Assembly: GCA_963835495.1 (NCBI GenBank)
Contig: CAWIFQ010000003.1
Span: 1,860,001 to 1,924,000 of the forward strand
Length of the DNA stretch: 64,000 nt
From: Acaudatibacter sp963835495
GTDB taxonomy: Bacteria > Pseudomonadota > Alphaproteobacteria > Caulobacterales > Caulobacteraceae
Direction of reading: 5' to 3'
Made by a program: the position numbers and the translations under genes. How positions within the stretch are numbered: position 1 is the first letter of the stretch; every line of letters starts with the position of its first letter. A model generated the notes under the pieces. That model was not told where the DNA came from. It did no database searches and saw only the letters and a list, made by a program, of their open reading frames with translations. This document shows, in pieces, positions 53,977 to 62,214 of this stretch.

Positions 53977-54807
53977 TCAGATCACGTAGTCGTAGGCCGA
54001 ATCCGGCAAGGTCTGGTCCATGGTCTTGGACGGCTCGGCGCAGGTTGGGCAATTGACCAGCCGCGCCGGCACGCCGACCGCAGTGCAGCCTGGCGGCACC
54101 GGTTGCAGCACCACGGCGCCCGCGGCGACCTTGGCGTAGTCGCCGATCGTGATGTTGCCGATCACCTTGGCGCCCGCCGCCAGCAACACGCCGCGGCCAA
54201 TCTTCGGGTGGCGGTCGACGCGATCGGCGCTGGTGCCGCCCAGGGTCACGCCATGCAGCATCGAGACGTCGTCGCCGACCACCGCAGTCTCGCCGATGAC
54301 GATGCCGGTGCCGTGGTCGAAGAAGGCGCCCTTGCCGATCACCGCCGCCGGATGGATGTCGACCTGGAACAGCTCGGACATGCGGCTCTGCAGGTAGAAG
54401 GCCATCGACTCGCGACCCTGCTCCCACAGCCAGTGCGAGACCCGGTAGGTCTGGATGGCCAGGAAACCCTTGAAGAACAGGAACGGCTGCACGTAGCCCT
54501 TGCAGGCCGGATCGCGCTCGAACACCGCCTTCAGGTCGGCCTCTGCCGCGGCGACGATGCCGGGGTCGGACGCGTAGGCTTCCTCGCAGGTCTCGCGCAG
54601 GCTCATGGCGCGCAGTTCCTGGTCGCTGAGCTTGCGGGCCAGCTGGTAGGACAGCGCCCGCGAAAGATCGCCGTGGCGCAGGATCACCGCGTTCAACAGC
54701 GAGGCGAGGCTGGGCTCGCTGGCCGCGATATGCTCGGCCTCATTGCGCAGCGCCGCCCACACCGGGGGCGTCGCGGCTGCTTCGACGACTTCGAGGCGTT
54801 GCACCAT
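53977..54807 (-). CDS. cysE: Serine O-acetyltransferase
   Basis: A 276-residue enzyme making O-acetylserine, the first committed step of cysteine biosynthesis. An N-terminal helical domain (residues about 1-150) precedes a left-handed beta-helix of hexapeptide repeats containing GTGIVIGETAVVGDDVSMLHGVTLGGT, with the catalytic His. The protein is slightly longer at the N-terminus than the minimum. Inhibition by cysteine is a property of the family. Confidence 0.94.
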   Translation of the reverse strand: MVQRLEVVEAAATPPVWAALRNEAEHIAASEPSLASLLNAVILRHGDLSRALSYQLARKLSDQELRAMSLRETCEEAYASDPGIVAAAEADLKAVFERDPACKGYVQPFLFFKGFLAIQTYRVSHWLWEQGRESMAFYLQSRMSELFQVDIHPAAVIGKGAFFDHGTGIVIGETAVVGDDVSMLHGVTLGGTSADRVDRHPKIGRGVLLAAGAKVIGNITIGDYAKVAAGAVVLQPVPPGCTAVGVPARLVNCPTCAEPSKTMDQTLPDSAYDYVI

Positions 54808-54999
54808 CGCCGTCCAATCCTTCCCTCAGCGGCGCTTGTAGCCCGCGCCTTCTCACCGTCGTTGGCGATATGGCGAGCACCGAGAAGATACGCCAGTCAG
54901 AGTTTCTAATCAAAATGCCAGCCCCGCTACATTGCGAAGGCGGGTCCCGCGTTCTACCTCGGCCCTGATTGCTCAAGTCCTTAAGGCTGGAAGCTGATT

Positions 55000-55614
55000 T
55001 TGACCCATTCCGTTCCGGGCGCGCCGCTGTTCGGCGAAGCGGCCCCGATCGAGGCCTCGCCGCAGACTCTCGCCTTCCTGGCGCGCCGCCGCTCGGCCTC
55101 GGCGATGGCGCTGACCGCGCCCGGACCCAGCGACCATGAACTGGCGACGTTGCTGCGGCTGGCGACCCGCGTCCCCGACCACGGCAAACTCTCGCCGTGG
55201 CGCTTCGTGGTGCTGAAGGGCGAACCCAAGCAACGCTTCATCGCCGGCCTCGAAGCGATCGCCGCCACGCGCGCCGACGGCGCCAAGCTGAACGCCAAGC
55301 TCGGCAAGATCAAAGCCCCGCCGCTCACCGTCGCCGTGATCTCCCGCCTGCTGCCGGGCGAGATCCCGGAATGGGAGCAGCGCCTCTCCGCCGGCGCGGT
55401 CTGCATGACCCTGATCATCGCCGCCCAGGCGATGGGCTACGGCGCCAACTGGATCACCGACTGGTACGCCTACGACGAAGACGCCCTGCGGCTGCTCGGG
55501 CTGGCCGAAGGCGAGCGGGTGGCCGGCTACGTCCACCTCGGAACCAGCGCCGAGACCCCGCTCGAGCGGGTGAGGCCGGAAGTGAATCCGCTCGTCGAAG
55601 CGTGGAAGGGCTGA
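55000..55614 (+). CDS. Nitroreductase family FMN oxidoreductase
   Basis: A 204-residue FMN-binding protein resembling the YdjA/nitroreductase branch: RRSASAMAL near residue 30, RVPDHGKLSPWRFVVLKG (about residues 57-74), GYGANWITDW and GYVHLGT. It uses a TTG start at 55000 with GGAAG a few bases upstream; no ATG gives the conserved N-terminus. It probably reduces nitro or quinone compounds with NAD(P)H. Confidence 0.9.
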   Translation: MTHSVPGAPLFGEAAPIEASPQTLAFLARRRSASAMALTAPGPSDHELATLLRLATRVPDHGKLSPWRFVVLKGEPKQRFIAGLEAIAATRADGAKLNAKLGKIKAPPLTVAVISRLLPGEIPEWEQRLSAGAVCMTLIIAAQAMGYGANWITDWYAYDEDALRLLGLAEGERVAGYVHLGTSAETPLERVRPEVNPLVEAWKG

Positions 55615-55619
55615 CGCGC

Positions 55620-56606
55620 CTACACCGCCGCCCTCGGCCGCGAAGGCTGGATCTGGCGCGCGGCCATGTCGGCGGGTGTGAGCGCGCCGATCACCGCTTG
55701 CGGCGCATAAGGCGCCTCGAGGATCGCGATCTCCTCGGCGCTGAGCGGGCTCTCCACCGCCGTCAACGGGTCGTCCAGGTGGTGGGCCTTGGTGACGCCG
55801 ATGATCGGCGCGGTGACCGCGGGCTTCGACAGCATCCAGGCGATCGCCACCTGCAGCTGGCGCCTCGCCCCTCGCAGAGGCGACTATCTCAGCGCCTCCA
55901 GCACGGCCTGGTGCTCCGGCCGATTGAGCGGCCGCGGCCCATCGCCGACTGCGACGCACCGTGCCGGCCTCGCGGCTGCCGGCGAGCACCCGCCGCCAGC
56001 GGGCTCCAGGGGATCAGGCCGACGCCCTCCTCCAGGCACAGCGGGTTCATCTCCCGCTCCTCCTCGCGGTAGAGCAGGTTGTAGTGGTTCTGCATGATGA
56101 CGAAGCGCGTGCGGCCCGTGCGCGTCGGCGCGGCTGCAGGTACTTGGAGAACTGGTAGGCGAACATCGAGCTGGCGCCGATGTAGAGCGCCTTGCCCGCC
56201 TTCACGACGTCGTCCAGCGCCTCGATCGTCTCCTCGATCGGCGTCTCGTAGTCGAAGCGGTGGATCTGGTAGAGGTCGACATAGTCGATGCCGAGCCGCG
56301 TCAGGCTGGCGTCGATCGACTGGCATGATGTGCTTGCGCGAGAGCCCGCCGCGGTTGGGCCCGCGGCCCATCGGGTTGAACACCTTGGTGGCGATCACCG
56401 CCTCGTCGCGGCGCACGCCCAAGGCCTTCAGCGCCCGGCCGAGGATCTCCTCGCTCTGGCCGCGCGAATAGATGTCGGCCGTGTCGAAGAAGTTGATCCC
56501 CGCCTCGACCGCCTTGCTGATGATCGGCAGGCTGGCTTCCTCGTTCAGCCTCAGTCGGCCATGCCGCCAAGCTCGAGCGCGGCACCACGAGGCTGCTCAA
56601 TGCCAT
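55620..56606 (-). pseudogene. Aldo/keto reductase, multiple frameshifts
   Basis: Pieces of one aldo/keto reductase of the YajO type lie in all three frames: the N-terminal half (AVEAGINFFDTADIYSRGQ, GVRRDEAVIATKVFNPMGRG), a middle part (RLGIDYVDLYQIHRFDYETP, FVIMQNHYNLLYREEEREMN) and the C-terminus (WMLSKPAVTAPIIGVTKAHH), ending at 55620. At least five one-base changes between about 56330 and 55870 are needed to join them, and the extreme N-terminus is not convincing. Either it is a decayed gene or, given the other frameshifts, a stretch of poor sequence. The fold would use NADPH to reduce aldehydes or ketones. Confidence 0.7.
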
Positions 56607-56716
56607 GCCTAGCGCTTTCGTCCTCCGTCTCCTCAGTGCCGCCGGTGAGACCCGGAGGGGCCGGCCTCAAGGCCTGCGAACAAGGCCTCGCGACGGAGAC
56701 ACATTGGAAGCCGCGA

Positions 56717-56908
56717 ATGATCCATCACGCGGCGTGCATCCGCTTCAGCGCCTATGACTTCTTCCGCAAGTTGGCGCTGAAATACATCGCCCAGCGGCGC
56801 GGCAAGCACGTGAAAACGTCGGAGGACTACGACTACACCGACTACGAGATGCTGGGCCGGTTCGTAGACAGCTTCGCGGCCGAAGCCGCCTTGGAACCGG
56901 CCGCCTAG
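56717..56908 (+). CDS. Small hypothetical protein
   Basis: A 63-residue protein of unknown family, with an N-terminal helix-rich part (FSAYDFFRKLALKYIAQRRGKHVKT) and an aromatic/acidic segment (SEDYDYTDYEMLGRFVD). The ATG at 56717 is chosen because the open frame upstream overlaps the aldo/keto reductase on the other strand. It is plausible because its composition differs from shadow frames. Confidence 0.5.
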   Translation: MIHHAACIRFSAYDFFRKLALKYIAQRRGKHVKTSEDYDYTDYEMLGRFVDSFAAEAALEPAA

Positions 56909-56916
56909 GACCGATT

Positions 56917-57369
56917 TCAGCGCCCCCGGTAAGCCCCGACCCCCTGATCCGGCAGCCACAGACCGTCCGGCGGCGCGCCGGTCTGCCAGAAGACGTCGAT
57001 CGGGATGCCGCCGCGCGGATACCAGTACCCGCCGATGCGCAGCCAGGTCGGCTGGGCCACGTCGACGATCTTCTTGCCGATCGCCAGCGTGCAGTCCTCG
57101 TGGAACGCGCCGTGGTTGCGGAATGAGCCGAGGTAGAGCTTCAGCGACTTCGACTCGATCAGCCACTGGTCCGGCGCGTAGTCGATCACCAGCCGGGCGA
57201 AGTCGGGCTGGCCGGTGACCGGGCACAGCGAGGTGAACTCCGGCGCGGTGAAGCGGGCGAGATAGAGCGCGCCCGCCTGGGGGTTCGGCACGCGCTCCAA
57301 CACCGCCTCGTCCGGGCTGGCCGGCGCCCTGACCTCGCGGCCGAGCTGGGTGAGCGTGGTTTCGTCCAT
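56917..57369 (-). CDS. queF: NADPH-dependent 7-cyano-7-deazaguanine reductase QueF
   Basis: A 150-residue short (type I) QueF that reduces preQ0 to preQ1 in queuosine biosynthesis. The nucleophilic Cys is in TSLCPVTGQPDFA (about residue 49) and the catalytic Asp in HGAFHEDC (about residue 92). The NADPH-binding IESKSLKLYLGSFRNH motif is present. Other queuosine genes are not in the window. Confidence 0.95.
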   Translation of the reverse strand: MDETTLTQLGREVRAPASPDEAVLERVPNPQAGALYLARFTAPEFTSLCPVTGQPDFARLVIDYAPDQWLIESKSLKLYLGSFRNHGAFHEDCTLAIGKKIVDVAQPTWLRIGGYWYPRGGIPIDVFWQTGAPPDGLWLPDQGVGAYRGR

Positions 57370-57411
57370 CGGTCAGTGGCTTAGACCAGCGGCCAGCCCG
57401 GAACAAATCCC

Positions 57412-57537
57412 TCGTCACCCCGGCCGCAGCGCAGCGGAGAGCCGGGGCCGGACGGGCAGGTTCACAGACGCGTTCCAGCTAGGCGGCGGCGCGGCCGGCC
57501 CCGGGTCTGCGTGCTTCGCACTCCGCCCGGGGTGACG
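57412..57537. repeat. GC-rich palindromic repeat upstream of an SDR
   Basis: GTCACCCCGG (57414-57423) is inverted as CCGGGGTGAC (57526-57535). The intervening sequence contains further C/G-rich paired segments (GAGCCGGGGCCGG / CCGGCCCCGGGTC). It is a type of intergenic repeat common in Caulobacterales, here between queF and the SDR. Confidence 0.7.
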
Positions 57538-57595
57538 GTCTGCTCCTGGCGCCCTAGGGGTGAAGCGCTGACAGAATGACAAGGGAGACGGGACG

Positions 57596-58396
57596 ATGGC
57601 GGGCAAGGATTACGACGGGTTCGTCGCGGTCGTGACCGGGGCGTCCACCGGGCTTGGCCGGGCGATCGCCGAGCAGGCGGCCGAGCGCGGCGCCGCGGTG
57701 GTGGTGATCAACTATGCGGGCAACAGGATCGAGGCCGAAGAAACCGCCCGGCGGGTCGAGGCCGCTGGCGCGAAGGCCGTGCTCGTGCAGGGCGATGTCG
57801 CCAACGACGCGGACTGTCGCCGCATTGCAGCAGCGGCCGAGCCGTTCGGCCGCATCGATGCGCTGTTCAACAACGCCGGCCAGACCATGTTCGCCAACCA
57901 CGCCGACCTGGAGGCGGTCTCGGCCGAGGATTTCGCGCGGATCTACGGCGTGAACGTGGTCGGCCCGTTCCAGATGGTGCGCGCCTGCCGCGCCCTGCTC
58001 GAAGCCGCCCCGCAGCCGGGCGCCGTGGTCAACACCTCGTCGATCGCCGGCGTCACCGGCATCGGCTCCTCAGTGCCCTATGCCGCGTCCAAAGGCGCGC
58101 TGATCACGATGACGCTATCGCTGGCCCGGGCGCTGGCGCCGAAGATCAGGGTCAACGTCATCTGCCCCGGCTACATCGACACGCCCTGGTTCGAGCGCGG
58201 CGTCGGCGCGGAGGCGGCGGACCGGTTGCGGCAAGGCGCGGCGGCCTCGACGCCGCTGCAGCTGGCTTCCAAACCCGAGGACATCGCTGGCGCGGCGATC
58301 TTCTTCGCCTCTCCCGCAGCGCGGCATATCACCGGCGAGACCCTGCTGGTCGACGCCGGATCGCACCTCGGACGGGCCTCGCTGGCCATGCGCTGA
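57596..58396 (+). CDS. Short-chain dehydrogenase/reductase
   Basis: A 266-residue classical SDR with TGASTGLGRA (residues 15-24), NNAG, the catalytic Ser in NTSSIAGVTG and Tyr/Lys in PYAASKGALITM, then CPGYIDTPWFERG. The N-terminus suits NAD(P)(H) binding. It is a solitary gene with a palindromic repeat upstream; the substrate is unknown. Confidence 0.92.
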   Translation: MAGKDYDGFVAVVTGASTGLGRAIAEQAAERGAAVVVINYAGNRIEAEETARRVEAAGAKAVLVQGDVANDADCRRIAAAAEPFGRIDALFNNAGQTMFANHADLEAVSAEDFARIYGVNVVGPFQMVRACRALLEAAPQPGAVVNTSSIAGVTGIGSSVPYAASKGALITMTLSLARALAPKIRVNVICPGYIDTPWFERGVGAEAADRLRQGAAASTPLQLASKPEDIAGAAIFFASPAARHITGETLLVDAGSHLGRASLAMR

Positions 58397-58705
58397 GGCG
58401 CCGACGCTTATTCTCCGCTTACGCGGCGGGCGCCGCTTACGTCTCGATTCCTTTCGCGGCCACGACCTAGTTTCATCGCGGTCGACAGGGCGAATCGGCG
58501 ATGGCCAATTTGCCCAGTAAACGAACAGTTTACCTGTTGCACCGCACAAGAAACGGCCTTCGCCCGCCTCGCGCCGGCGTCGGCGGAGACTTGGCTGTGC
58601 GAAATTCGCGCGGCTGTCGGAGATAGCGCCGGGTGGTCGCAAAGGCTGCCCGGCTAGCGCCGAATCGGTAACGGCCGGGCGGCGAAACCATAAAGGGGAT
58701 AATCT
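58397..58705. other. Promoter/leader region of the outer-membrane barrel gene
   Basis: About 309 bp without a gene. It contains a perfect GTAAAC-N5-GTTTAC dyad (58517-58533), several GC-rich stems near 58610-58690 and a clear AAAGGGG ribosome-binding site just before the ATG at 58706. No RNA gene was recognised. Confidence 0.5.
58517..58533. promoter_or_regulatory. Perfect GTAAAC-N5-GTTTAC dyad (candidate operator)
   Basis: The 6-bp arms are exact inverse copies spaced by GAACA, about 190 bp upstream of the barrel gene. The form suits a dimeric helix-turn-helix regulator; which one is unknown. Confidence 0.4.
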
Positions 58706-59893
58706 ATGACCAATCTGAAGCTGCTGCTCTGCGCCGGCTCGGCCAGTCTTGGCCTCGCCTTCGCCAGCGCCGCGTTCGCCGATACGCCGCCCGCGGCGCC
58801 GGCCCCACCCGCGCCCACGCCGATGGCCAACCCGGCCATGTCCGGACCGCTCAACGCCAACCCTCACCCGGCGACGTTCGACGCCGGCCCGATCGGCACG
58901 ATCACCGTCGACGGCGTGATCAGCGGCGGCGGCATCTTTGAAACCAATCCGGGCTTCAACGGCTTTGGCGACAAGAACGCCAGCGCCGACGGCGGCCTCA
59001 CCAACGGCCAGGTGATCATCAACGGCGGCGTCGGGCCGGTGTCGTTCTACATCCAGGCCGGCGCCTACAACACGCCCAGCCTCGGCACGCCTTTCTACCG
59101 GACGGATCAGCTCACCAACAACACCTTCGGCTACGTGCCGCAGGGCTTCCTCAAATTCCAGATCAACCCGGATTGGAGCGTCGAGGGCGGGGCTCTGCCG
59201 ACGCTGATCGGCGCCGAGTACACCTACACCTTCGAGAACATCAACATCGAGCGCGGTCTGCTCTGGAACCAGGAACCCGCGGTCAGCAAGGGCGTGCAGG
59301 TCAACTTCTCGCACGGCCCGATCGCGATCTCGGCCGCGGTGACCGACGGCTACTACTCCGACGTCTACACCTCGATCTCGGGCCTCGCGACCTACACCTT
59401 CAAGAACACCGACACCCTGGCCTTCGCGGCTGAAGGCAATGCCGGGATCGCCAAGATCGCGAGCTTCGCCACGCCGGAACAGCAGAACAACGGCGAAATC
59501 TACAACCTGATGTACACCCACAACATGGGTCCGCTGACGGTGTCGCCGTACCTGCAGTACAACACCTCGCCGGACATCCCGGGCGTGTCCCTGCCCGGCG
59601 ACACATTCGGCGCGGCGGTGCTGGCCAAGTACCAGATCAATCCGGAATGGAGCCTGGGCGGTCGCCTCGAGTACATCACCTCGTCCGGCGCCGCGAACCT
59701 GCTGGGCTACGGCGTCGGCAGCGACGCCTGGTCGTTCACCATCACGCCGACCTGGCAGAAGGGCATCTTGTTCGCTCGCGGCGAGCTGTCCTACGTCAGC
59801 GTTGGCGGCGGCACGCCCGGGTTGATGTTCGGGAGCGCGGGCCTCAACGACAATCAGTTCCGCGGTCTGCTCGAAGCCGGCGTGCTGTTCTAG
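58706..59893 (+). CDS. Outer-membrane beta-barrel porin-like protein
   Basis: A 395-residue outer-membrane protein resembling the OmpL-like/Bbp2 porin family. It has a signal peptide ending ASAAFA (about residue 25), a Pro-rich linker, then repeated amphipathic strands with aromatic ends (VDGVISGGGIFETNPG, VSFYIQAGAYNTPS, and so on), and ends LLEAGVLF with a C-terminal Phe typical of BAM-recognised barrels. It is a single transcription unit with its own promoter region and terminator. Confidence 0.82.
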   Translation: MTNLKLLLCAGSASLGLAFASAAFADTPPAAPAPPAPTPMANPAMSGPLNANPHPATFDAGPIGTITVDGVISGGGIFETNPGFNGFGDKNASADGGLTNGQVIINGGVGPVSFYIQAGAYNTPSLGTPFYRTDQLTNNTFGYVPQGFLKFQINPDWSVEGGALPTLIGAEYTYTFENINIERGLLWNQEPAVSKGVQVNFSHGPIAISAAVTDGYYSDVYTSISGLATYTFKNTDTLAFAAEGNAGIAKIASFATPEQQNNGEIYNLMYTHNMGPLTVSPYLQYNTSPDIPGVSLPGDTFGAAVLAKYQINPEWSLGGRLEYITSSGAANLLGYGVGSDAWSFTITPTWQKGILFARGELSYVSVGGGTPGLMFGSAGLNDNQFRGLLEAGVLF

Positions 59894-59920
59894 GCGACGG
59901 CCGTCTTGAGCTAAACGTCT

Positions 59921-59958
59921 GGGGCGGCTGGGTTTCGATCCAGCCGCCCCATTGTTTT
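59921..59958. terminator. Strong intrinsic terminator
   Basis: GGGGCGGCTGG (59921-59931) pairs perfectly with CCAGCCGCCCC (59940-59950), followed by ATTGTTTT (59951-59958). It ends the barrel transcript and, being symmetrical, could also end the leftward SDR transcript. Confidence 0.85.
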
Positions 59959-59968
59959 CCGGCCGGGT

Positions 59969-60724
59969 TCAGCCGCGGCCGATGTAGGGCATCTTCGTCG
60001 CCATCACGGTCATGAACTGGACGTTGGCCGAGAGCGGCAAGCCAGCCATGTAGACGACCGCCCGGGCGACATCGTCCACGTCCATCACCGGCTCCGGCGC
60101 CATGCGGCCATCGGCCTGTGGCACGCCCTGTCCCATCGTCATCCGCGCCGTCAGGTCGGTCTGGGCGTTGCCGATGTCGATCTGGCCGCAGGCGATGTCG
60201 AACGCACGGCCGTCGAGCGCCGTTGACCGCGTCAGACCGGTGATCGCGTGCTTGGTCGCGGTGTAGGGCGCCGAGTTCGGCCTCGGCGCGTGAGCCGAGA
60301 TCGAGCCGTTGTTGATGATCCGCCCGCCCCGCGGCGTCTGCGCCTTCATCAGCCGGAACGCCCCCTGCGTGCAGAGGAACGCGCCGGTCAGATTGGTGTC
60401 GACCACGCGCCGCCATTCCTCGACCGTCAGCTCCTCCAGCGGCTTCGGCGGCGCGCCCGTGCCGGCGTTGTTGAACAGCAGATCGAGCCGCCCGAACCTC
60501 GCCGTCACCTCTGCGAACAGCGCCTCGACCGCCGCTGGATCACCCACGTCCGCCTGCACGGCGATGGCGGCCACACCCTTGGCCTTGGCCTCGTCGCGGA
60601 CGCCCGTCACGCGCTCCAGCCGTCGCCCGCACAGCGCCAGCGACCAGCCGGCGTCCGCCAAGGCGAGCGCGCAGGCCTTGCCGATGCCGCTCCCCGCGCC
60701 GGTGATGAGGGCGATCTTCTCCAT
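59969..60724 (-). CDS. Short-chain dehydrogenase/reductase
   Basis: A 251-residue SDR with TGAGSGIGKA near the N-terminus, NNAG in FNNAGTG, the catalytic Ser in NNGSISAH and Tyr/Lys in PYTATKHAITG. The start at 60724 (MEKIALITG) has CGGAG just upstream; an ATG 12 bp earlier lacks one. The following INGNAQTD motif is typical of some sugar or steroid SDRs, but the substrate is unknown. It is divergent from the lyase gene. Confidence 0.9.
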   Translation of the reverse strand: MEKIALITGAGSGIGKACALALADAGWSLALCGRRLERVTGVRDEAKAKGVAAIAVQADVGDPAAVEALFAEVTARFGRLDLLFNNAGTGAPPKPLEELTVEEWRRVVDTNLTGAFLCTQGAFRLMKAQTPRGGRIINNGSISAHAPRPNSAPYTATKHAITGLTRSTALDGRAFDIACGQIDIGNAQTDLTARMTMGQGVPQADGRMAPEPVMDVDDVARAVVYMAGLPLSANVQFMTVMATKMPYIGRG

Positions 60725-60843
60725 GCTCCGCGGCATTAGCAGCGGGCGTCGCTGCTGGCGAGTTCTGGACTCCGAAGCGCGCATGCTGTTGGCAGCCACG
60801 CCGCCGCCGGATATGGCGCCATAGACAGCCCGAGGAGGGACAC

Positions 60844-61656
60844 ATGCCCGCATCCACCCGCGACAAGCGTGACGCATTCCGCCAACTGCACCAGCAAGGC
60901 TGCTTCGTGCTGCCCAATCCCTGGGATGTCGGCTCGGCCAAGATACTGCAGCATCTCGGCTTCAAGGCGCTGGCGAGCACGAGCGCTGGCATGGCCTGGG
61001 CGATGGGCCGCGCGGACGGCGCGGTCAGCCTCGATGAGGTGCTGCTGCACCTCTCCAGCCTCGCCCACGCCACTGACCTGCCCTTGAACGCCGACTTCGA
61101 GAACGCCTTCGCCGACGCTCCGGACGACGTGGCGAGGAACGTTGGCCTGGCGGTCGACGCGGGCGTCTCCGGCCTCTCGGTCGAGGACTACACCGGCCAC
61201 GCCGACCGCGGCCTCTATGACTTCGACCTCGCCGTCGCGCGGGTCGCCGCCGCCAGGGGCGCGATCGATCGCACCCAGTCGGGCGTGCTGCTGACGGCGC
61301 GCAGCGAGGGTTTCATCCGCGGCGCGCCTGACCTGGAGGAGACCATCCGACGCCTCAAGGCGTTCGCCGACGCCGGGGCCGACTGCCTTTATGCGCCCGG
61401 CATACGCGAAGAAGCCCAGGTCCGGGCCCTGGTGCAAGCGGTGGCGCCCAAGCCGATAAACCTGCTTTCGGTCGGCCTGCCCGTCGCCACCGCGGCCGAC
61501 TGGGGCGTGCGCCGGATCAGCCTCGGCGGGGCGCTGGCCAGCGTGGCCTACAATCACTTCCTGGCTGCGGCCAAGGAGATCGCCGAGCAGGGGACATTCG
61601 GCAAGATCGCCGAGGCCCCGCGTGGAAACTTGACGGCGATCTTCGGCGGGACCTGA
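60844..61656 (+). CDS. Isocitrate lyase/PEP mutase family protein
   Basis: A 270-residue TIM-barrel C-C bond lyase of the PEP-mutase/oxaloacetate-decarboxylase type. It has LPNPWDVGSAKIL (about residues 23-35), the metal-binding DFENAF (about residue 80) and VSGLSVEDYTGH, then LLTARSEGF. It lacks the canonical KKCGH of isocitrate lyase, so a different reaction is likely. A GGAGG site lies just before the ATG. Confidence 0.9.
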   Translation: MPASTRDKRDAFRQLHQQGCFVLPNPWDVGSAKILQHLGFKALASTSAGMAWAMGRADGAVSLDEVLLHLSSLAHATDLPLNADFENAFADAPDDVARNVGLAVDAGVSGLSVEDYTGHADRGLYDFDLAVARVAAARGAIDRTQSGVLLTARSEGFIRGAPDLEETIRRLKAFADAGADCLYAPGIREEAQVRALVQAVAPKPINLLSVGLPVATAADWGVRRISLGGALASVAYNHFLAAAKEIAEQGTFGKIAEAPRGNLTAIFGGT

Positions 61657-61667
61657 GCGGCTGCGGT

Positions 61668-61997
61668 CTATCCCGCCTTGCGCTCCGGCGTGGCGTTCAT
61701 CGGCGGGTGGTTGGCCTCGACGATGTCGACGTGCTCCAGCTGGCGCACGCGCTCGGATATGTTGAGCCGCGAGTACAGGTCGCTGACCTGGTAGCGCTGC
61801 GCCGCCTCGTTCCAGCGATCACGCGCGTCCTTCATCAGGTTCTGCACCTCGCCGGCGTAGATCAGCTCGCAGTTGTCGCCCGTGAAGCGGCAGTAGATGA
61901 AGTTCCCGCCCATCGGCGAGAGCGGCCGCCCCTCTTTCAGGCGCATGAAGCGGTAGGTGACGCCGGACGCGCCCGTCACGTCTACGTAGTCCTTCAC
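61668..61997 (-). CDS. Small hypothetical protein, possible degenerate GIY-YIG-like fold
   Basis: A 109-residue protein from a GTG start at 61997 with a strong GGAGGCGGG site; the longer in-frame extension is rejected. The stretch GGNFIYCRFT, then CELIYAGEVQNLMKDARDRW, recalls the strand pattern of GIY-YIG domains (an xYxGE element followed by a helix with Arg), but the second Tyr is replaced by Ala. The function is unknown. Confidence 0.55.
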   Translation of the reverse strand: MKDYVDVTGASGVTYRFMRLKEGRPLSPMGGNFIYCRFTGDNCELIYAGEVQNLMKDARDRWNEAAQRYQVSDLYSRLNISERVRQLEHVDIVEANHPPMNATPERKAG

Positions 61998-62214
61998 CCC
62001 CGCCTCCGACTCAATCCTGCACCGACTAGCAGTCTGCACGTGCAAGGCGGGCGCGAACGCGGCGGGTTTTCGTCTTAACCAAGGCAATCGGGCCGTCCGG
62101 CACCGCCAGCCACGTAGCGGAATGTTTGTTGCGATCCTGCCCGCCTACCGACGGCTTTGTTAACGACTGAGGGTGCTTAGTCACCGCAGCTCAACTCCAA
62201 GACGCGACAAGTTC

